Assembly (NCBI RefSeq): GCF_014204495.1
Contig: NZ_JACHLN010000002.1
Span: forward strand, 248,001 to 312,000
DNA: 64,000 nucleotides
Reading direction: 5' to 3'
DNA from: Sphingomonas kyeonggiensis
GTDB lineage: Bacteria > Pseudomonadota > Alphaproteobacteria > Sphingomonadales > Sphingomonadaceae
Shown here piece after piece: positions 51,577 through 61,023 of the stretch. The translations under genes were made by a program, and so were the position numbers. Position 1 is the stretch's first letter. Each line of letters begins with the position of its first letter. Under the pieces are notes generated by a model. That model was not told the origin of the DNA. It did not search any database and saw nothing but the letters and a program-made list of their open reading frames with translations.

Positions 51577-52059
51577 ATGGCCCGCCCACGTCCCGCCCAG
51601 GAAAAAGTGAAGACCGTCGCCGAGAACCGGCGCGCGCGGTTCGATTACTTCATCGAGCACACCTATGAAGCCGGCATCGCGCTGACCGGCACCGAGGTGA
51701 AGTCGCTGCGTTTCGGCGAGGGCTCGATCGCCGAAGCCTATGCCGAAGTGACGGACAGCGGCGTTTGGCTGGTCAATTCGAACATCCCCGAATTCAGCCA
51801 TGGCAACCGCTTCAACCATGAGCCCAAGCGTCCCCGTAAATTGCTCCTTCATGAGCGGGAGATAAACAAGCTCCATGGCGCGGTGGCGCGCGAGGGCATG
51901 ACCCTGGTGCCGCTGTCCATCTATTTCAACGGACGGGGCCGCGCGAAGGTCGAGCTCGCGCTGGCAAAGGGCAAGAAGACGCATGACAAGCGCGAGTCGA
52001 TCAAGGAGCGGGACTGGAAGCGCGAGCAGGGGCGCCTGCTCCGCGGCGGCCGTGACTGA
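51577..52059 (+). CDS. smpB: SsrA-binding protein
   Basis: SmpB binds tmRNA and brings it to stalled ribosomes in trans-translation. This 160-residue protein has [29 protein letters not shown], the tmRNA-contacting [49 protein letters not shown] and the basic tail [19 protein letters not shown] that enters the decoding site. The N-terminus lacks a clear ribosome-binding site, but the ATG at 51577 gives the usual length. It overlaps the next gene by eight bases. Confidence 0.97.
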   Translation: MARPRPAQEKVKTVAENRRARFDYFIEHTYEAGIALTGTEVKSLRFGEGSIAEAYAEVTDSGVWLVNSNIPEFSHGNRFNHEPKRPRKLLLHEREINKLHGAVAREGMTLVPLSIYFNGRGRAKVELALAKGKKTHDKRESIKERDWKREQGRLLRGGRD

Positions 52060-52609
52060 TCCCGCGCCCGCGGCGCACACCTCGCGCTTCCGCCGCTGGC
52101 TCGACAAGGCGATGCCCAGCCGCGAGTCGGTCGAGAATAATCGCTGGCTGCGCCCGGTCGCGAACCGGGTGATGCATTCGTCGCTGTGGCGCTTCACCCG
52201 CCGGTCGGTGCCGCGCGGCGTCGCGCTCGGCATGGTCACCGGCGTGCTGGTACCGATGGGGCAGATCCCGGCCTCGGCCGTGCTCGCGCTGCCGCTGCGC
52301 GCCAATATCCCGGCCGCCGCCGCGACCACCTTCGTCACCAATCCCTTCACCACGCCGCCGCTCTGGGTGGCGGCCTATTGGCTCGGCAGCTGGATGATCG
52401 GTCCGGGCGAGGTGGTGGCCAAGGCGCAGGTGATCGAGCAGAGCTGGAGCGACTGGCTGGTCCACCAGGCCGGTCCCGCGACGCTGACCGGGCTGATCAC
52501 GATCACTTTCATCCTCGCGCTGATCGGCTATTTCGGCACGGCGCTGGCGTGGCGGCTATGGATCGCGCGAAAGTGGAAGCGCCGCCAGGCGGCGCGGGCA
52601 GGGGCTTAG
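52052..52609 (+). CDS. DUF2062 family membrane protein
   Basis: This 185-residue inner-membrane protein has a basic N-terminus ([48 protein letters not shown]) and three hydrophobic segments, including [53 protein letters not shown] and [24 protein letters not shown]. This is the DUF2062 pattern (the GLxxGxxxxxxPxxGxQ-like loop and NPxTxxP). The start is taken as GTG 52052, overlapping smpB, because it begins just before the conserved part. The function is unknown. Confidence 0.82.
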   Translation: MTDPAPAAHTSRFRRWLDKAMPSRESVENNRWLRPVANRVMHSSLWRFTRRSVPRGVALGMVTGVLVPMGQIPASAVLALPLRANIPAAAATTFVTNPFTTPPLWVAAYWLGSWMIGPGEVVAKAQVIEQSWSDWLVHQAGPATLTGLITITFILALIGYFGTALAWRLWIARKWKRRQAARAGA

Positions 52610-52622
52610 GTTTTTGGCTCCT

Positions 52623-52705
52623 CTGCTCCCCGGCGAAAGCCGGGGCCCAGGGTTTCTCTGCCGTGTCGCTTGTGACTCTGGGCCCAGGCTTTCGCCGGGG
52701 AGCGG
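52623..52705. repeat. intergenic palindromic element, CCCCGGCGAAAG type (short core)
   Basis: The 28-base arms at 52623-52650 and 52678-52705 are inverted copies with few mismatches around a 27-base core containing GTTTCTCTGCC and GTCGCTTGTGAC, shared with other family copies. It lies 14 bases after the DUF2062 gene and may end the smpB transcript. Confidence 0.85.
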
Positions 52706-52846
52706 TAAGAATGGCGCACCTGCCAGCAGGCACACACCCCGGAAACACAATCAGTCCCCACAACGTAACAATGTTGCGCCCAATCGATTGACGAGGCGTA
52801 TCGACGGTATAAGACAGCGCGCATCCAACCGACCCAGAGGTTCCCC

Positions 52847-54925
52847 ATGCGCCTGTCGCTTCTGACCACGACCTTCCTCGCCGCGCCCGTGCTGCTCGCC
52901 GGCTGCGCGCACAACCAGCCGCTGCCGACCGCCCCGGTCGAAGCCGCGCCGGTCACCGAGGCCGAGGTTGCGCCGCCCGAAAAGCCCAAGCCCGTCTATG
53001 GCAGCTATGGCTTCGACATCGCCGGCATGGACAGCGCGATCAAGCCGGGCGACGATTTCTACAGCTACGCCAACGGCACCTGGGCGAAGAACACGCCGAT
53101 CCCGTCGGACAAGTCGAACTACGGCGCGTTCAACATCCTCGCCGACAACGCCCAGAAGCAGACTCAGGAAATCCTCGAGGGCGTGAAGAACGATCCGTCG
53201 TCGAAGATCGGCACCGCCTATTCGACCTATCTCGATACCGCGGCGATCGACGCCAAGGGGCTGGCACCCGCCCAGGCCTGGATCGGCCAGATCAAGGGGC
53301 TGAGCACCAAGGCCGGCTATCCGGCGCTCACCGCCGCCGCCCGCCGCAACGGCGTCGGCGGCCCGTTCGCCGCCTTTATCGGCCAGGACGACAAGAACCC
53401 CGAAGTCTATGCGGTGAACCTGTCCCAGTCGGGCCTCGGCATGCCGGACCGCGACTATTACCTCTCGAAGGACGCCAAGTTCGTCGAGACCAAGGCTGCG
53501 TACGAAAAGCATCTCGCCACCCAGCTGACCAATGCCGGCGAGCCCAATGCCGCCGCCCGCGCCAAGGCGATCGTCGAGTTCGAGACCAGGATCGCCGCGG
53601 TCCAGTGGACCCGGGTCGAGAGCCGCGACAGCAACAAGACCTATAACAAGATGACCGTCGCCCAGCTGCAGAAGCTGGCCCCGGGCTTCGACTTCAAGGC
53701 GATGCTCGCCGCCGGCAAGATGAACGTCGACACCGTCATCGTCGCGCAGCCGAGCGCCTTCACCGGCATCGCGAAGGCGATCCAGCAGGCGCCGCTCGCG
53801 GTGCTCAAGGACCAGCTGCTGGTCCGCACGCTCGACGGCTTCGCCGATGTGCTGCCCAGCGCCTTCGACAAGGAGCAGTTCGCTTTCTACGGCACCACCC
53901 TGTCGGGCACGCCCGAGCAGGAAGCCCGCTGGAAGCGCGCGACCGACTTCACCACCGGCGCGCTGTCCGATGACCTGTCGCAGCTCTATGTCGCCAAGTA
54001 TTTCCCGCCCGAGACGAAGAAGGCGGCCGACCAGCTGGTCAAGAACGTCATCGCCGCGATGGACCGCCGCATCGATCAGCTCGACTGGATGGCGCCCGAG
54101 ACCAAGGTCAAGGCGCATGCCAAGCTCGCCGCCTTCACCCCGAAGATCGGCTATCCGGACCGCTGGCAGGACTATTCGGCGCTGACGATCACCGCTGGCG
54201 ACGCGTTCGGCAACAATGTCCGCGCCAACAACTGGCAGTATGACGACAATGTCTCGAAGCTCGGCCAGCCGATCCGCCGCTGGGAGTGGGGGATGACCCC
54301 GATGACGGTGAACGCCTATGCCAATTTCGGCATGGTCGAGATCGTCTTCCCGGCCGCGATCCTGCAGCCGCCCTTCTTCGACCCGAACGCCGATCCGGCG
54401 GTCAATTACGGTGGCATCGGCGCGGTGATCGGCCATGAGCTGAGCCACCATTTCGACGACCAGGGCGCCAAGTACGACAAGGAAGGCCGCCTGACCGACT
54501 GGTGGACGCCGGCGGACGTCAAGGCGTTCAAGGATCGCACCGATGCGCTGGTCGCCCAGTATGACCAGTATGAGCCGCTGCCGGGCATGCATGTGAAGGG
54601 CGCGCTGACGCTCGGCGAGAATGTCGCCGACCTGGCCGGCCTCACCGTCGCCTATGACGCCTACAAGCATTCGCTGAACGGCCAGGCCGCGCCGGTGCTC
54701 GACGGCTTCACCGGCGACCAGCGCTTCTACCAGGGCTGGGCCCAGGTGTGGCGCCGCAACTATCGCGAGGCCAATCTGCGCCAGCGCCTGCTCACCGATC
54801 CGCACTCGCCGTCGCAGCAGCGCGCCTGGGTCGTGCGCAACCTCGATCCCTGGTACGGCGCCTACAACCCCGATCCGACCACCAAGCTGTTCCTGACGCC
54901 CGAAAAGCGCGTCCGGATCTGGTAA
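52847..54925 (+). CDS. M13-family zinc metallopeptidase, lipoprotein
   Basis: This 692-residue neprilysin/PepO-like endopeptidase has a lipoprotein signal (AAPVLLAGCAHN), the N-terminal GDDFYSYANGTW motif, the substrate-site motif NAYAN and FPAAILQPPFFD. Catalytic HELSHHFDDQG (HExxH) and the third zinc ligand in GENVADLAG (ENxAD) are present, and it ends in the usual VRIW. All catalytic residues are intact. It should act on peptides in the periplasm. It has its own promoter region after the repeat at 52623 and is closed by a strong hairpin. Confidence 0.95.
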   Translation: MRLSLLTTTFLAAPVLLAGCAHNQPLPTAPVEAAPVTEAEVAPPEKPKPVYGSYGFDIAGMDSAIKPGDDFYSYANGTWAKNTPIPSDKSNYGAFNILADNAQKQTQEILEGVKNDPSSKIGTAYSTYLDTAAIDAKGLAPAQAWIGQIKGLSTKAGYPALTAAARRNGVGGPFAAFIGQDDKNPEVYAVNLSQSGLGMPDRDYYLSKDAKFVETKAAYEKHLATQLTNAGEPNAAARAKAIVEFETRIAAVQWTRVESRDSNKTYNKMTVAQLQKLAPGFDFKAMLAAGKMNVDTVIVAQPSAFTGIAKAIQQAPLAVLKDQLLVRTLDGFADVLPSAFDKEQFAFYGTTLSGTPEQEARWKRATDFTTGALSDDLSQLYVAKYFPPETKKAADQLVKNVIAAMDRRIDQLDWMAPETKVKAHAKLAAFTPKIGYPDRWQDYSALTITAGDAFGNNVRANNWQYDDNVSKLGQPIRRWEWGMTPMTVNAYANFGMVEIVFPAAILQPPFFDPNADPAVNYGGIGAVIGHELSHHFDDQGAKYDKEGRLTDWWTPADVKAFKDRTDALVAQYDQYEPLPGMHVKGALTLGENVADLAGLTVAYDAYKHSLNGQAAPVLDGFTGDQRFYQGWAQVWRRNYREANLRQRLLTDPHSPSQQRAWVVRNLDPWYGAYNPDPTTKLFLTPEKRVRIW

Positions 54926-54934
54926 AGTGACGTA

Positions 54935-54963
54935 CGGCGCCGCTTGACCCGCAAGCGGCGCCG
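54935..54963 (+). terminator. hairpin after the M13 peptidase
   Basis: CGGCGCCGCTTG (54935-54946) pairs perfectly with 54952-54963 across a 5-base loop, ten bases after the stop codon and 15 bases before cckA. It is a strong stem without a T-tract. Confidence 0.65.
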
Positions 54964-54977
54964 CCTCACACGGGCGC

Positions 54978-57377
54978 ATGGCCACGCTGCCCGTTCACAC
55001 CCCCGTATCGCCGTCCCGCCGCTGGCTGCCCTATGCCGGCGCGATCCTGGCCGGCATCCTGGCGGGCGCGGTGATCCTGCTGACGCTGAACGACCGCGCC
55101 GTCGCGGTCGGCTTCGTCGCGGCGGGCGTGCTGGCCGCCGGCGTGCTGCTCGGCGCGCGCAGGCTCTTCCATAGCGACACCGCCGCCGAGCAGCCGGTCG
55201 ACTGGTCGGTCGCCCAGGCGCTCGCCGCCGCCAGCGACGATGCGCTCGCCGTCACCGATCGCGCCGGCCGCCTGGTCTGCGCCAACAACCGGTTCGAGGC
55301 GCTGTTCGCCGGCTGGCCGACCCCGCCCAACCTGCCGATCAGCGACGCCGCGGTCGCCGCGCTCGGCACCGCCGCCCGCACCGCCTGGCGCGATGGCGAG
55401 GCGCGCGAGGACGGCATCCAGGTGTTCGGCGCCCCCGTCTCCGTCCGCGTCCAGCGCGTCGGCGACGAGTCGCTGGTCTGGCGCTTCATCGGCGTCCAGG
55501 CGCTCGACCTCGCCAGCCAGGTCCGGGCGCTGATCGACGGCCATACCGGCGATCGGCTCGGGTCCTCCGGCATCATGACCGCGATGGTCTCGCCCGAGGG
55601 GCGGGTCCGCGCCGCCAACCGCGTGTTTCGCCTGCGCGCCATGGGCAGCGGCGAGGCGGCGGTGGAGGGCAGGGACTTCGCCCGCTTCCTGATCACCGAC
55701 AGCCTCGGCCTGGTCCGCTTCGAGCGCGAGGGGCTGGAGGGCAATCCGCTCCGCGTCCTGCAGATCCCGTTCCTCGACGGCGAGGATGCGCCCTTGCTCG
55801 TCGCCCTGCTCGACGAGGAGGAGCAGGGCCATGCGCCGACCCCCGCGATCGGCGCCAGCGCCGGCGCGCATGTCCGCTCGCTGATCGCGCTGCTGCCGCT
55901 CGGCCTGGCGCTGGTCGACCGCGACGGCCGCTTCGTCAGCATGAACGACGCGTTCGTCCGCGCCACCCGGGTCAACGCCGCCGCGCCGCCGCTCTACCCG
56001 GGCGACCTGGTCGTGCGCGAGGACAAGTCGGCGCTGGCCGACGCGGTCCGCCGCTTCGCCGGTGGCGCGCCGCAATCGGCCGAGATGACCGTCCGCATGT
56101 CCGACGCCCCCGACGAGCCCGTCTCGATCGGCATCGCCGGCGCGCGCGGCCTCGGCGACGCCGCGGTCCTGATCAGCCTCAAGGATTCGGGCGAGGAGTC
56201 CAAGCTCAAGCGCCAGGTCGCCCAGGCGACCAAGATGCAGGCGGTCGGCCAGCTTGCCGGCGGTGTCGCGCACGACTTCAACAACATCCTCACCGCGATC
56301 ATCGGGCATTGCGACCTGATGCTGATGCGCCATTCGCCCGGCGACAGCGATTATGACGACATCCAGCAGATCCGCGCCAACTCGAACCGCGCCGCCTCGC
56401 TGACCCGCCAGCTGCTCGCCTTCTCGCGCCAGCAGACGCTGCGCCCGCAGCTGCTCCAGCTGCCCGACGTGATCTCCGAGGTCTCGAACCTGCTCAAGCG
56501 CCTGCTCGGCGAGACCGTCCGCCTCGAGGTCAAGCACGGCCGCAATCTCGGCCCGGTCCGCGCCGATCCCGGCCAGCTCGAGCAGGTCGTGGTCAACCTC
56601 GCGGTCAATGCCCGCGACGCGATGCTGTCGAAGAGCCCCAATGGTGGCGGCACGCTCACGATCGAGACGATGGCGGTGCCCGCATCCGAAGTCCGCCAGA
56701 TGGACGACGATGTCCTGCCCGTCGGCGACTATACCGCCGTGCGCGTCTCCGACACCGGCACCGGCATCCCGCCCGAGATCCTCGCCAAGATCTGGGAGCC
56801 CTTCTTCACCACCAAGGAAGTCGGCAAGGGCACCGGGCTCGGCCTCTCTACCGTCTACGGCATCATCAAGCAGTCGGGCGGCTTCATCTTCGCTGACAAC
56901 GGGTCGCATGGCGGCGCCGAGTTCACCATCTACCTTCCGGTCCATGCCGCGACCGAGGCGCCGGTGGCCGCGCTGGTGCCGGGCATCAAGGAAAAGCCCG
57001 CCGACACCTGGGGCACCGGCACGATCCTGGTCGTCGAGGACGAGGACATGGTCCGCGCCATCGCCGAGCGCGCGCTCACCCGCCAGGGCTATACCGTGGT
57101 CACCGCCGACAATGGCGAGGCCGCGCTCGAGCTGATCGAGACGATCGACCGGCCCGATCTGCTGATCTCCGACGTGGTCATGCCGGTGATGGACGGGCCG
57201 AGCATGGCGCGCCGCATCCGCGCCAAATATCCGGACCTGCCGATCCTGTTCATGTCGGGCTATGCCGAAGAACAGCTCCGCAAGTCGATTGATCTGGAGC
57301 AAGTTGCATTCCTGCCGAAACCCTTTTCGGTCCAGCAACTTGCCGAAGCCGCCCGCGATGTGCTTGGTCCGAAATAA
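54978..57377 (+). CDS. cckA: CckA-like hybrid histidine kinase
   Basis: This 799-residue membrane-bound hybrid kinase corresponds to the alphaproteobacterial cell-cycle kinase that phosphorylates CtrA through ChpT. It has two N-terminal helices (about 18-60), PAS-like domains (about 75-150, 190-270 and 300-400) and a dimerisation domain with [17 protein letters not shown] (His432). The ATPase has [17 protein letters not shown] and [13 protein letters not shown]-terminal receiver carries the phospho-acceptor Asp732 ([10 protein letters not shown]). The domain order and the tight [16 protein letters not shown] block are typical of CckA. A single-domain receiver gene follows. Confidence 0.9.
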   Translation: MATLPVHTPVSPSRRWLPYAGAILAGILAGAVILLTLNDRAVAVGFVAAGVLAAGVLLGARRLFHSDTAAEQPVDWSVAQALAAASDDALAVTDRAGRLVCANNRFEALFAGWPTPPNLPISDAAVAALGTAARTAWRDGEAREDGIQVFGAPVSVRVQRVGDESLVWRFIGVQALDLASQVRALIDGHTGDRLGSSGIMTAMVSPEGRVRAANRVFRLRAMGSGEAAVEGRDFARFLITDSLGLVRFEREGLEGNPLRVLQIPFLDGEDAPLLVALLDEEEQGHAPTPAIGASAGAHVRSLIALLPLGLALVDRDGRFVSMNDAFVRATRVNAAAPPLYPGDLVVREDKSALADAVRRFAGGAPQSAEMTVRMSDAPDEPVSIGIAGARGLGDAAVLISLKDSGEESKLKRQVAQATKMQAVGQLAGGVAHDFNNILTAIIGHCDLMLMRHSPGDSDYDDIQQIRANSNRAASLTRQLLAFSRQQTLRPQLLQLPDVISEVSNLLKRLLGETVRLEVKHGRNLGPVRADPGQLEQVVVNLAVNARDAMLSKSPNGGGTLTIETMAVPASEVRQMDDDVLPVGDYTAVRVSDTGTGIPPEILAKIWEPFFTTKEVGKGTGLGLSTVYGIIKQSGGFIFADNGSHGGAEFTIYLPVHAATEAPVAALVPGIKEKPADTWGTGTILVVEDEDMVRAIAERALTRQGYTVVTADNGEAALELIETIDRPDLLISDVVMPVMDGPSMARRIRAKYPDLPILFMSGYAEEQLRKSIDLEQVAFLPKPFSVQQLAEAARDVLGPK

Positions 57378-57418
57378 GCTCTTGGCGTCCCGGAACTTTT
57401 TTGCGATTGAACGCGCAT

Positions 57419-57781
57419 ATGTCGGGGCCCCAGAAAGTATTGATCGTCGAAGACGAGCCGCTCATCGCGATGATGCTCGAGGATTTCCTCGACGCGCTTG
57501 ATCGCGTCGTCGCGGGTACGGCGGACAGCGTCGCCTCCGGGCTGGCGCTGGTCGAAGCCGGCGGCATCGACGCCGCGATCATGGACGTGAACCTGCGCGG
57601 CGGCGAGACCAGCTGGCCGATCGCCGACGCGCTCGCCGCGCGCGGCATCCCCTTCGTCCTCGCCACCGGCGGGGCAGGGGACATGATCCGCGAGGACTAT
57701 CGCAACCGTCCGGTGCTCTCCAAGCCCTTCACCATGGACAGCGTCGAGAAGGTCCTCGACAGCCTCGTCGCGGCGGACTGA
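57419..57781 (+). CDS. single-domain response regulator
   Basis: This 120-residue receiver has no output domain: VLIVEDEPLIAMMLEDFLDAL (acidic pair), phospho-acceptor Asp56 in AAIMDVNLRGG, and the conserved Lys in VLSKPFTMD. The ATG at 57419 gives the best start; a TTG at 57401 is possible. It starts 41 bases after cckA and may modulate that phosphorelay or serve a HWE-type kinase elsewhere. The partner is unknown. Confidence 0.88.
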   Translation: MSGPQKVLIVEDEPLIAMMLEDFLDALDRVVAGTADSVASGLALVEAGGIDAAIMDVNLRGGETSWPIADALAARGIPFVLATGGAGDMIREDYRNRPVLSKPFTMDSVEKVLDSLVAAD

Positions 57782-57811
57782 GCTTCCTCCAGCCTTTCCC
57801 ATAGCCATCCC

Positions 57812-57912
57812 GTTCCCCGGCGAAGGCCGGGGCCCAGTTTCGGCGCAGTGGGTTGGGGTGGACTATCCTCTCGAATGACGTTGCAACTGGACCCCGGCCT
57901 TCGCCGGGGCAC
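57812..57912. repeat. intergenic palindromic element, CCCCGGCGAAGG type (long core)
   Basis: Arms at about 57812-57837 and 57886-57912 are inverted copies of CCCCGGCGAAGGCCGGGG type around a roughly 48-base core. The core shares TTCGGCGCA and TGCAACTGG with the element at 4672-4775, so these two are one subfamily. It follows the receiver gene. Confidence 0.83.
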
Positions 57913-57982
57913 CGCAGAGATTACCGACATTCGGCAAATCCGCTCCTGGGGCATGCGGTTCCTTCCCGCGCCTTAGTCTGAG

Positions 57983-58002
57983 ATCCCGGCGTCCGCCGGG
58001 AT
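57983..58002. repeat. single hairpin unit, ATCCCGGCG/CGCCGGGAT
   Basis: A perfect 9-bp stem with a 2-base loop. It resembles one isolated arm of the ATCCCCGC-type element at 23577-23659 and may be a half element. It lies between two full palindromes in the 470-base gap 57782-58251. Confidence 0.6.
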
Positions 58003-58032
58003 GACGACATGGGGGAAGCGCCGCTCCCATCC

Positions 58033-58113
58033 AGCTCCCCGGCGAAAGCCGGGGCCCAGGGTTTCTCTGCTGGATCGCCTGTTACCCTGGCCCCCGACTT
58101 CCGCCGGGAAACC
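58033..58113. repeat. intergenic palindromic element, CCCCGGCGAAAG type (degenerate)
   Basis: The left arm (58033-58061) is a good match to the family; the right arm (58083-58113) has several mismatches, so pairing is weaker. The core shares GTTTCTCTGCTGG with other copies. It marks the left border of the lower-GC stretch that follows. Confidence 0.75.
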
Positions 58114-58251
58114 ATCAGGCCAGCCACCATCGCCGATACCGCTCCGCACGGAGCTGCCGCAAACCGGGCGACAGCCTCATGGAAGCAGGCCGACTGCAAG
58201 TGCCCCGATTGCGGACATTGCGTCCCCCTCTGACCGGCATATGATCCGGCG

Positions 58252-58482
58252 ATGGCAGCCAGCATCCTTTTCACCGCCGCAATTTTTGCTCTCGGGGTTT
58301 ATGGCATCTGGTTCATCAGGCGCGATCTTCGCCGAGGGGTCGCGTCAGCGCGAGGCTTCTCTTTTTCGAGGGATGCCCAGCCAAAGCGCTACCGTTGGCT
58401 GATGGCCTTCAACATATTCGCCGTCGGCCTCATCTGCATTGGCGCCATCATCCAGTTGATCGAAGCGATCGGCAAATCGTAG
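58252..58482 (+). CDS. small two-helix membrane protein
   Basis: This 76-residue protein has two hydrophobic segments (about 4-22, ILFTAAIFALGVYGIWFI, and 51-70, FNIFAVGLICIGAIIQLIE) joined by a basic cytosolic loop. I recognise no family. It lies alone between repeats and the convergent S41 gene, in DNA of lower GC than the rest of the window. Coding is likely from topology but not certain. Confidence 0.6.
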   Translation: MAASILFTAAIFALGVYGIWFIRRDLRRGVASARGFSFSRDAQPKRYRWLMAFNIFAVGLICIGAIIQLIEAIGKS

Positions 58483-58658
58483 CTCAGTGAGCCAATGGCC
58501 GCTTCCAGCTACTAGTAGTCGCTCAGCGGAGAGACGGGCGATTCAACGGCTGCCGGGCTGCAAACGCCCCAGTCGCTGCCGTTGATACCGATCGCCGACG
58601 AGCGCCAAAGCGGCCGTTCGGTTTGAAATTAAAGAAAGCCCCTTCTGACGCATTGTTC

Positions 58659-59936
58659 CTAGTTGACGAGACACGATCCAGGGTCTGTTGCGGCAATGAC
58701 TACTGACCGATTGAGCAGCGTTGAGGTGTCGAGGTTACTTGAGCAATTAGGAATGACAGGAGCTTCTGAAAGCTTGCGGCCATCGGCGCGATACTCGTGG
58801 GAAGTCGTCAGCCGCAGTGCGCGCTGCGATCCAACCGGAATGATCGACTGGACGCTGCCAGCACCCTGAGTCGAGCGCCCGAAAACGGTCGCACGCCTAT
58901 TGTCTTGAAGCGCAGCGGCAAGAATCTCCGCGCCAGCCGCCGTATTCTCGTTCACCAGCACGAGAATCGGGATGCCCTGCACCAGCTGCTTCTTAACTGC
59001 GCGATATGTCTCGACGTCGCGCTTGTCGCGCCCTTTCAACGTGACGATGACGCCCTTGTCGAGGAAGAGATCGGCGAGAGCAACGGCTTCAGATAATAAC
59101 CCACCTTGGTTATCTTGAAGATCGACAACCAGCGCGGACACGTCGCCATTCTGCGACAGAGCAGAACTGACCCCCTGTGTGGCGCCGGATGGCAGGCCGG
59201 AGAGTCGTACAATCAGCACAGATCCACGCCGCTCAATTTGCAATTCAGTGTCGATCCGATCGACGATCGTTCGATTTAGCGGAAAGTCTGCGGTACTGCC
59301 GTCGGAGCGACGCATCGTCAGCGTAGTGGGGCTGCCCTCCGGCCCACGAAGCTTCTGGATAACATCGTCAAAGGACAGCTCGGCCGTGACGGTTCCATCA
59401 ATTGCTATCAGTTCGTCACCTTTGCGAATGCCGGCTCTTTCAGCCGCAGAGGTGAAACCGGTGGCAAGGACGGTATAGTGACGATTGCTTTCCCTGAGGG
59501 TCAGACCGGTAGATGCCCGTGCGGCTGGTTGGCCGAGCAGTTTGGCGGGCGCCGTGAATGTAACCCACCGGCTGTGAGTATCGAGCTTCGCGATCATCGC
59601 CTCGATAGCCGCATCCATGATTTTGTCCGCCTCGGATCCCGGCTGATCAAAGCCCGCACAACGCATTGCCTTGGCTACTTCATCGGATCCGAGGGAGGAC
59701 CGCTCGCCCATGCAGCGGGACCAAGCCTCCTCGTCCAGCGGGGCCTTGCCGCGGATCATATCGATTGCAGCGCCGGCTAGTGGGGCCATGTCAAGCGGCT
59801 CGACATAATTGTCACGGATCAACGCGAAGACGTATCTGAACCGCGCGAACGTATCCTCGGAAGACTGCGCTTGTATCGGCGAACTCGCGCAAAGGCTCGC
59901 AACGACCAGCGCTCCCCAAAAGTGCTTGCGGATCAT
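58659..59936 (-). CDS. S41-family (C-terminal processing protease-like) protein lacking catalytic residues
   Basis: This 425-residue exported protein has a signal peptide (IRKHFWGALVVASLCASSPIQAQ), a helical N-terminal region and a PDZ domain (about 155-235, ERAGIRKGDELIAIDGT). The S41 core contains LVVDLQDNQGG and GIPILVLVNENTAAGAEILAAALQDN. In active family members the aligned segment reads TASASE, with the nucleophile Ser, and the base Lys lies 25 residues later in TFGKG. Here these are Ala334 (TAAGAE) and an Ala (TQGAG). It is therefore predicted to be catalytically inactive, perhaps a binding or scaffold protein. GC content is well below that of its neighbours. The ATG at 59936 follows a G-rich ribosome-binding site. 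Confidence 0.85.
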   Translation of the reverse strand: MIRKHFWGALVVASLCASSPIQAQSSEDTFARFRYVFALIRDNYVEPLDMAPLAGAAIDMIRGKAPLDEEAWSRCMGERSSLGSDEVAKAMRCAGFDQPGSEADKIMDAAIEAMIAKLDTHSRWVTFTAPAKLLGQPAARASTGLTLRESNRHYTVLATGFTSAAERAGIRKGDELIAIDGTVTAELSFDDVIQKLRGPEGSPTTLTMRRSDGSTADFPLNRTIVDRIDTELQIERRGSVLIVRLSGLPSGATQGVSSALSQNGDVSALVVDLQDNQGGLLSEAVALADLFLDKGVIVTLKGRDKRDVETYRAVKKQLVQGIPILVLVNENTAAGAEILAAALQDNRRATVFGRSTQGAGSVQSIIPVGSQRALRLTTSHEYRADGRKLSEAPVIPNCSSNLDTSTLLNRSVVIAATDPGSCLVN

Positions 59937-60131
59937 TATACCCCCCAAAACTCCTGAGCCGGCACAGCCGCCTGTTAGCGTCGTGTCAACGGCTAGTTTC
60001 TAGACGTCCGCGATTCTGCTTAAGCGATGCTCTCGTGTCCGCATTCTCAAAGTTCACGCTGAAAGCTGTCAGGCAGCTAACCACCCAATATCGGCCGTTC
60101 AGCTCTTGCGCTGAAAGCGGTCTTTCACGCC

Positions 60132-60848
60132 CTAATCCACCACCCGCACCGCATCCCCGACCCGGATCACCCCCGGCCGCGCAGGCCCAGCATAGATCCC
60201 GTAGCAAGCCCCGAATTCCCGGGCGACCGTCCGCAGCACCCGCGGTTCCTTCGCGCCGGTCACCGGATCGATCGTCACGATCACGCAGCGCTGGATCGGG
60301 TCCGCGCATTGCACCACCGCGCCGGTATCGCCGTCGCCGAACGCCAGCCGCTTGCCTTGCCAATCGCCGGGCAGGGCATCGCTCTCCACGATCACGTTGA
60401 TCCGGAAGCGGTCGATCGCGAGCGTTTCACCATGCGCCGCTTCCAGCGCGGCATGGCCGGCGCTGGTCTGGATCGATACCGGCATCGAATCATAGACGCC
60501 GCGCGCCACCTGGATCAGCGCGGCGGGCTCGCCCGCCGCTTCCTCCAGCCGCGCCATCAGTAGCGGATCGCGCAGCCCCAGCGTCGCGCCATCGGGCGTG
60601 TCCACCGTTACCGCGCTGGTCTTGGGCTTGCCTGGCTCCTCGAACCGCGCCCGGTGCAGCACCATCGCCGGCACCTCGCGCGCGGTCAGCCAAGGGAAGC
60701 GCGTGCCGTTGGCGGCGCGGACGAACGCATATTGCCGGTCGCCCTCGATCCCCTGCCAGTCGAGTTCGGCCGTGGCCAGCCGCTCGCCGGCCATCGACTT
60801 GACCGGATAGCGATTGAGCGCGCTGACATGGCCGAGGATGCGGGTCAT
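60132..60848 (-). CDS. MOSC domain-containing protein
   Basis: This 238-residue protein has an N-terminal MOSC_N beta-barrel (GHVSALNRYPVKSMAGERL) and a MOSC domain (about 110-238; RFRINVIVESDALPGDWQGKRLAFGDG, QCADPIQRCVIVTIDPVTG, with the conserved Cys in QRCVI). The domain is linked to molybdenum-cofactor or pyridoxal-dependent sulfur transfer and to reduction of N-hydroxylated compounds in some relatives. It is complete and divergent from recA. The specific reaction is unknown. Confidence 0.87.
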   Translation of the reverse strand: MTRILGHVSALNRYPVKSMAGERLATAELDWQGIEGDRQYAFVRAANGTRFPWLTAREVPAMVLHRARFEEPGKPKTSAVTVDTPDGATLGLRDPLLMARLEEAAGEPAALIQVARGVYDSMPVSIQTSAGHAALEAAHGETLAIDRFRINVIVESDALPGDWQGKRLAFGDGDTGAVVQCADPIQRCVIVTIDPVTGAKEPRVLRTVAREFGACYGIYAGPARPGVIRVGDAVRVVD

Positions 60849-60904
60849 TGCGCCGGGCTAACGGTGTGCGCGGGGAAGGGCAATCGCCGCGTTCCCCTCG
60901 GGTG

Positions 60905-60944
60905 GAACGATTATGGAACAAAAATCTTCGTTCCGCTCTTGTTC
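60905..60944. promoter_or_regulatory. two SOS (LexA) boxes upstream of recA
   Basis: GAAC-GATTATG-GAAC (60905-60919, the reverse orientation of GTTC-N7-GTTC) and GTTC-CGCTCTT-GTTC (60930-60944) both match the alphaproteobacterial LexA consensus exactly. They lie 80-119 bases before the recA start, in the gap shared with the divergent MOSC gene. LexA repression relieved by DNA damage is the expected control. Confidence 0.88.
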
Positions 60945-61023
60945 TTGTGGAACAAAGGCGATACACGGCGTTCCAACACAGGTTGATGCAGCACGCTAAA
61001 CCTTCTAGCGACGGGGACTTCCA

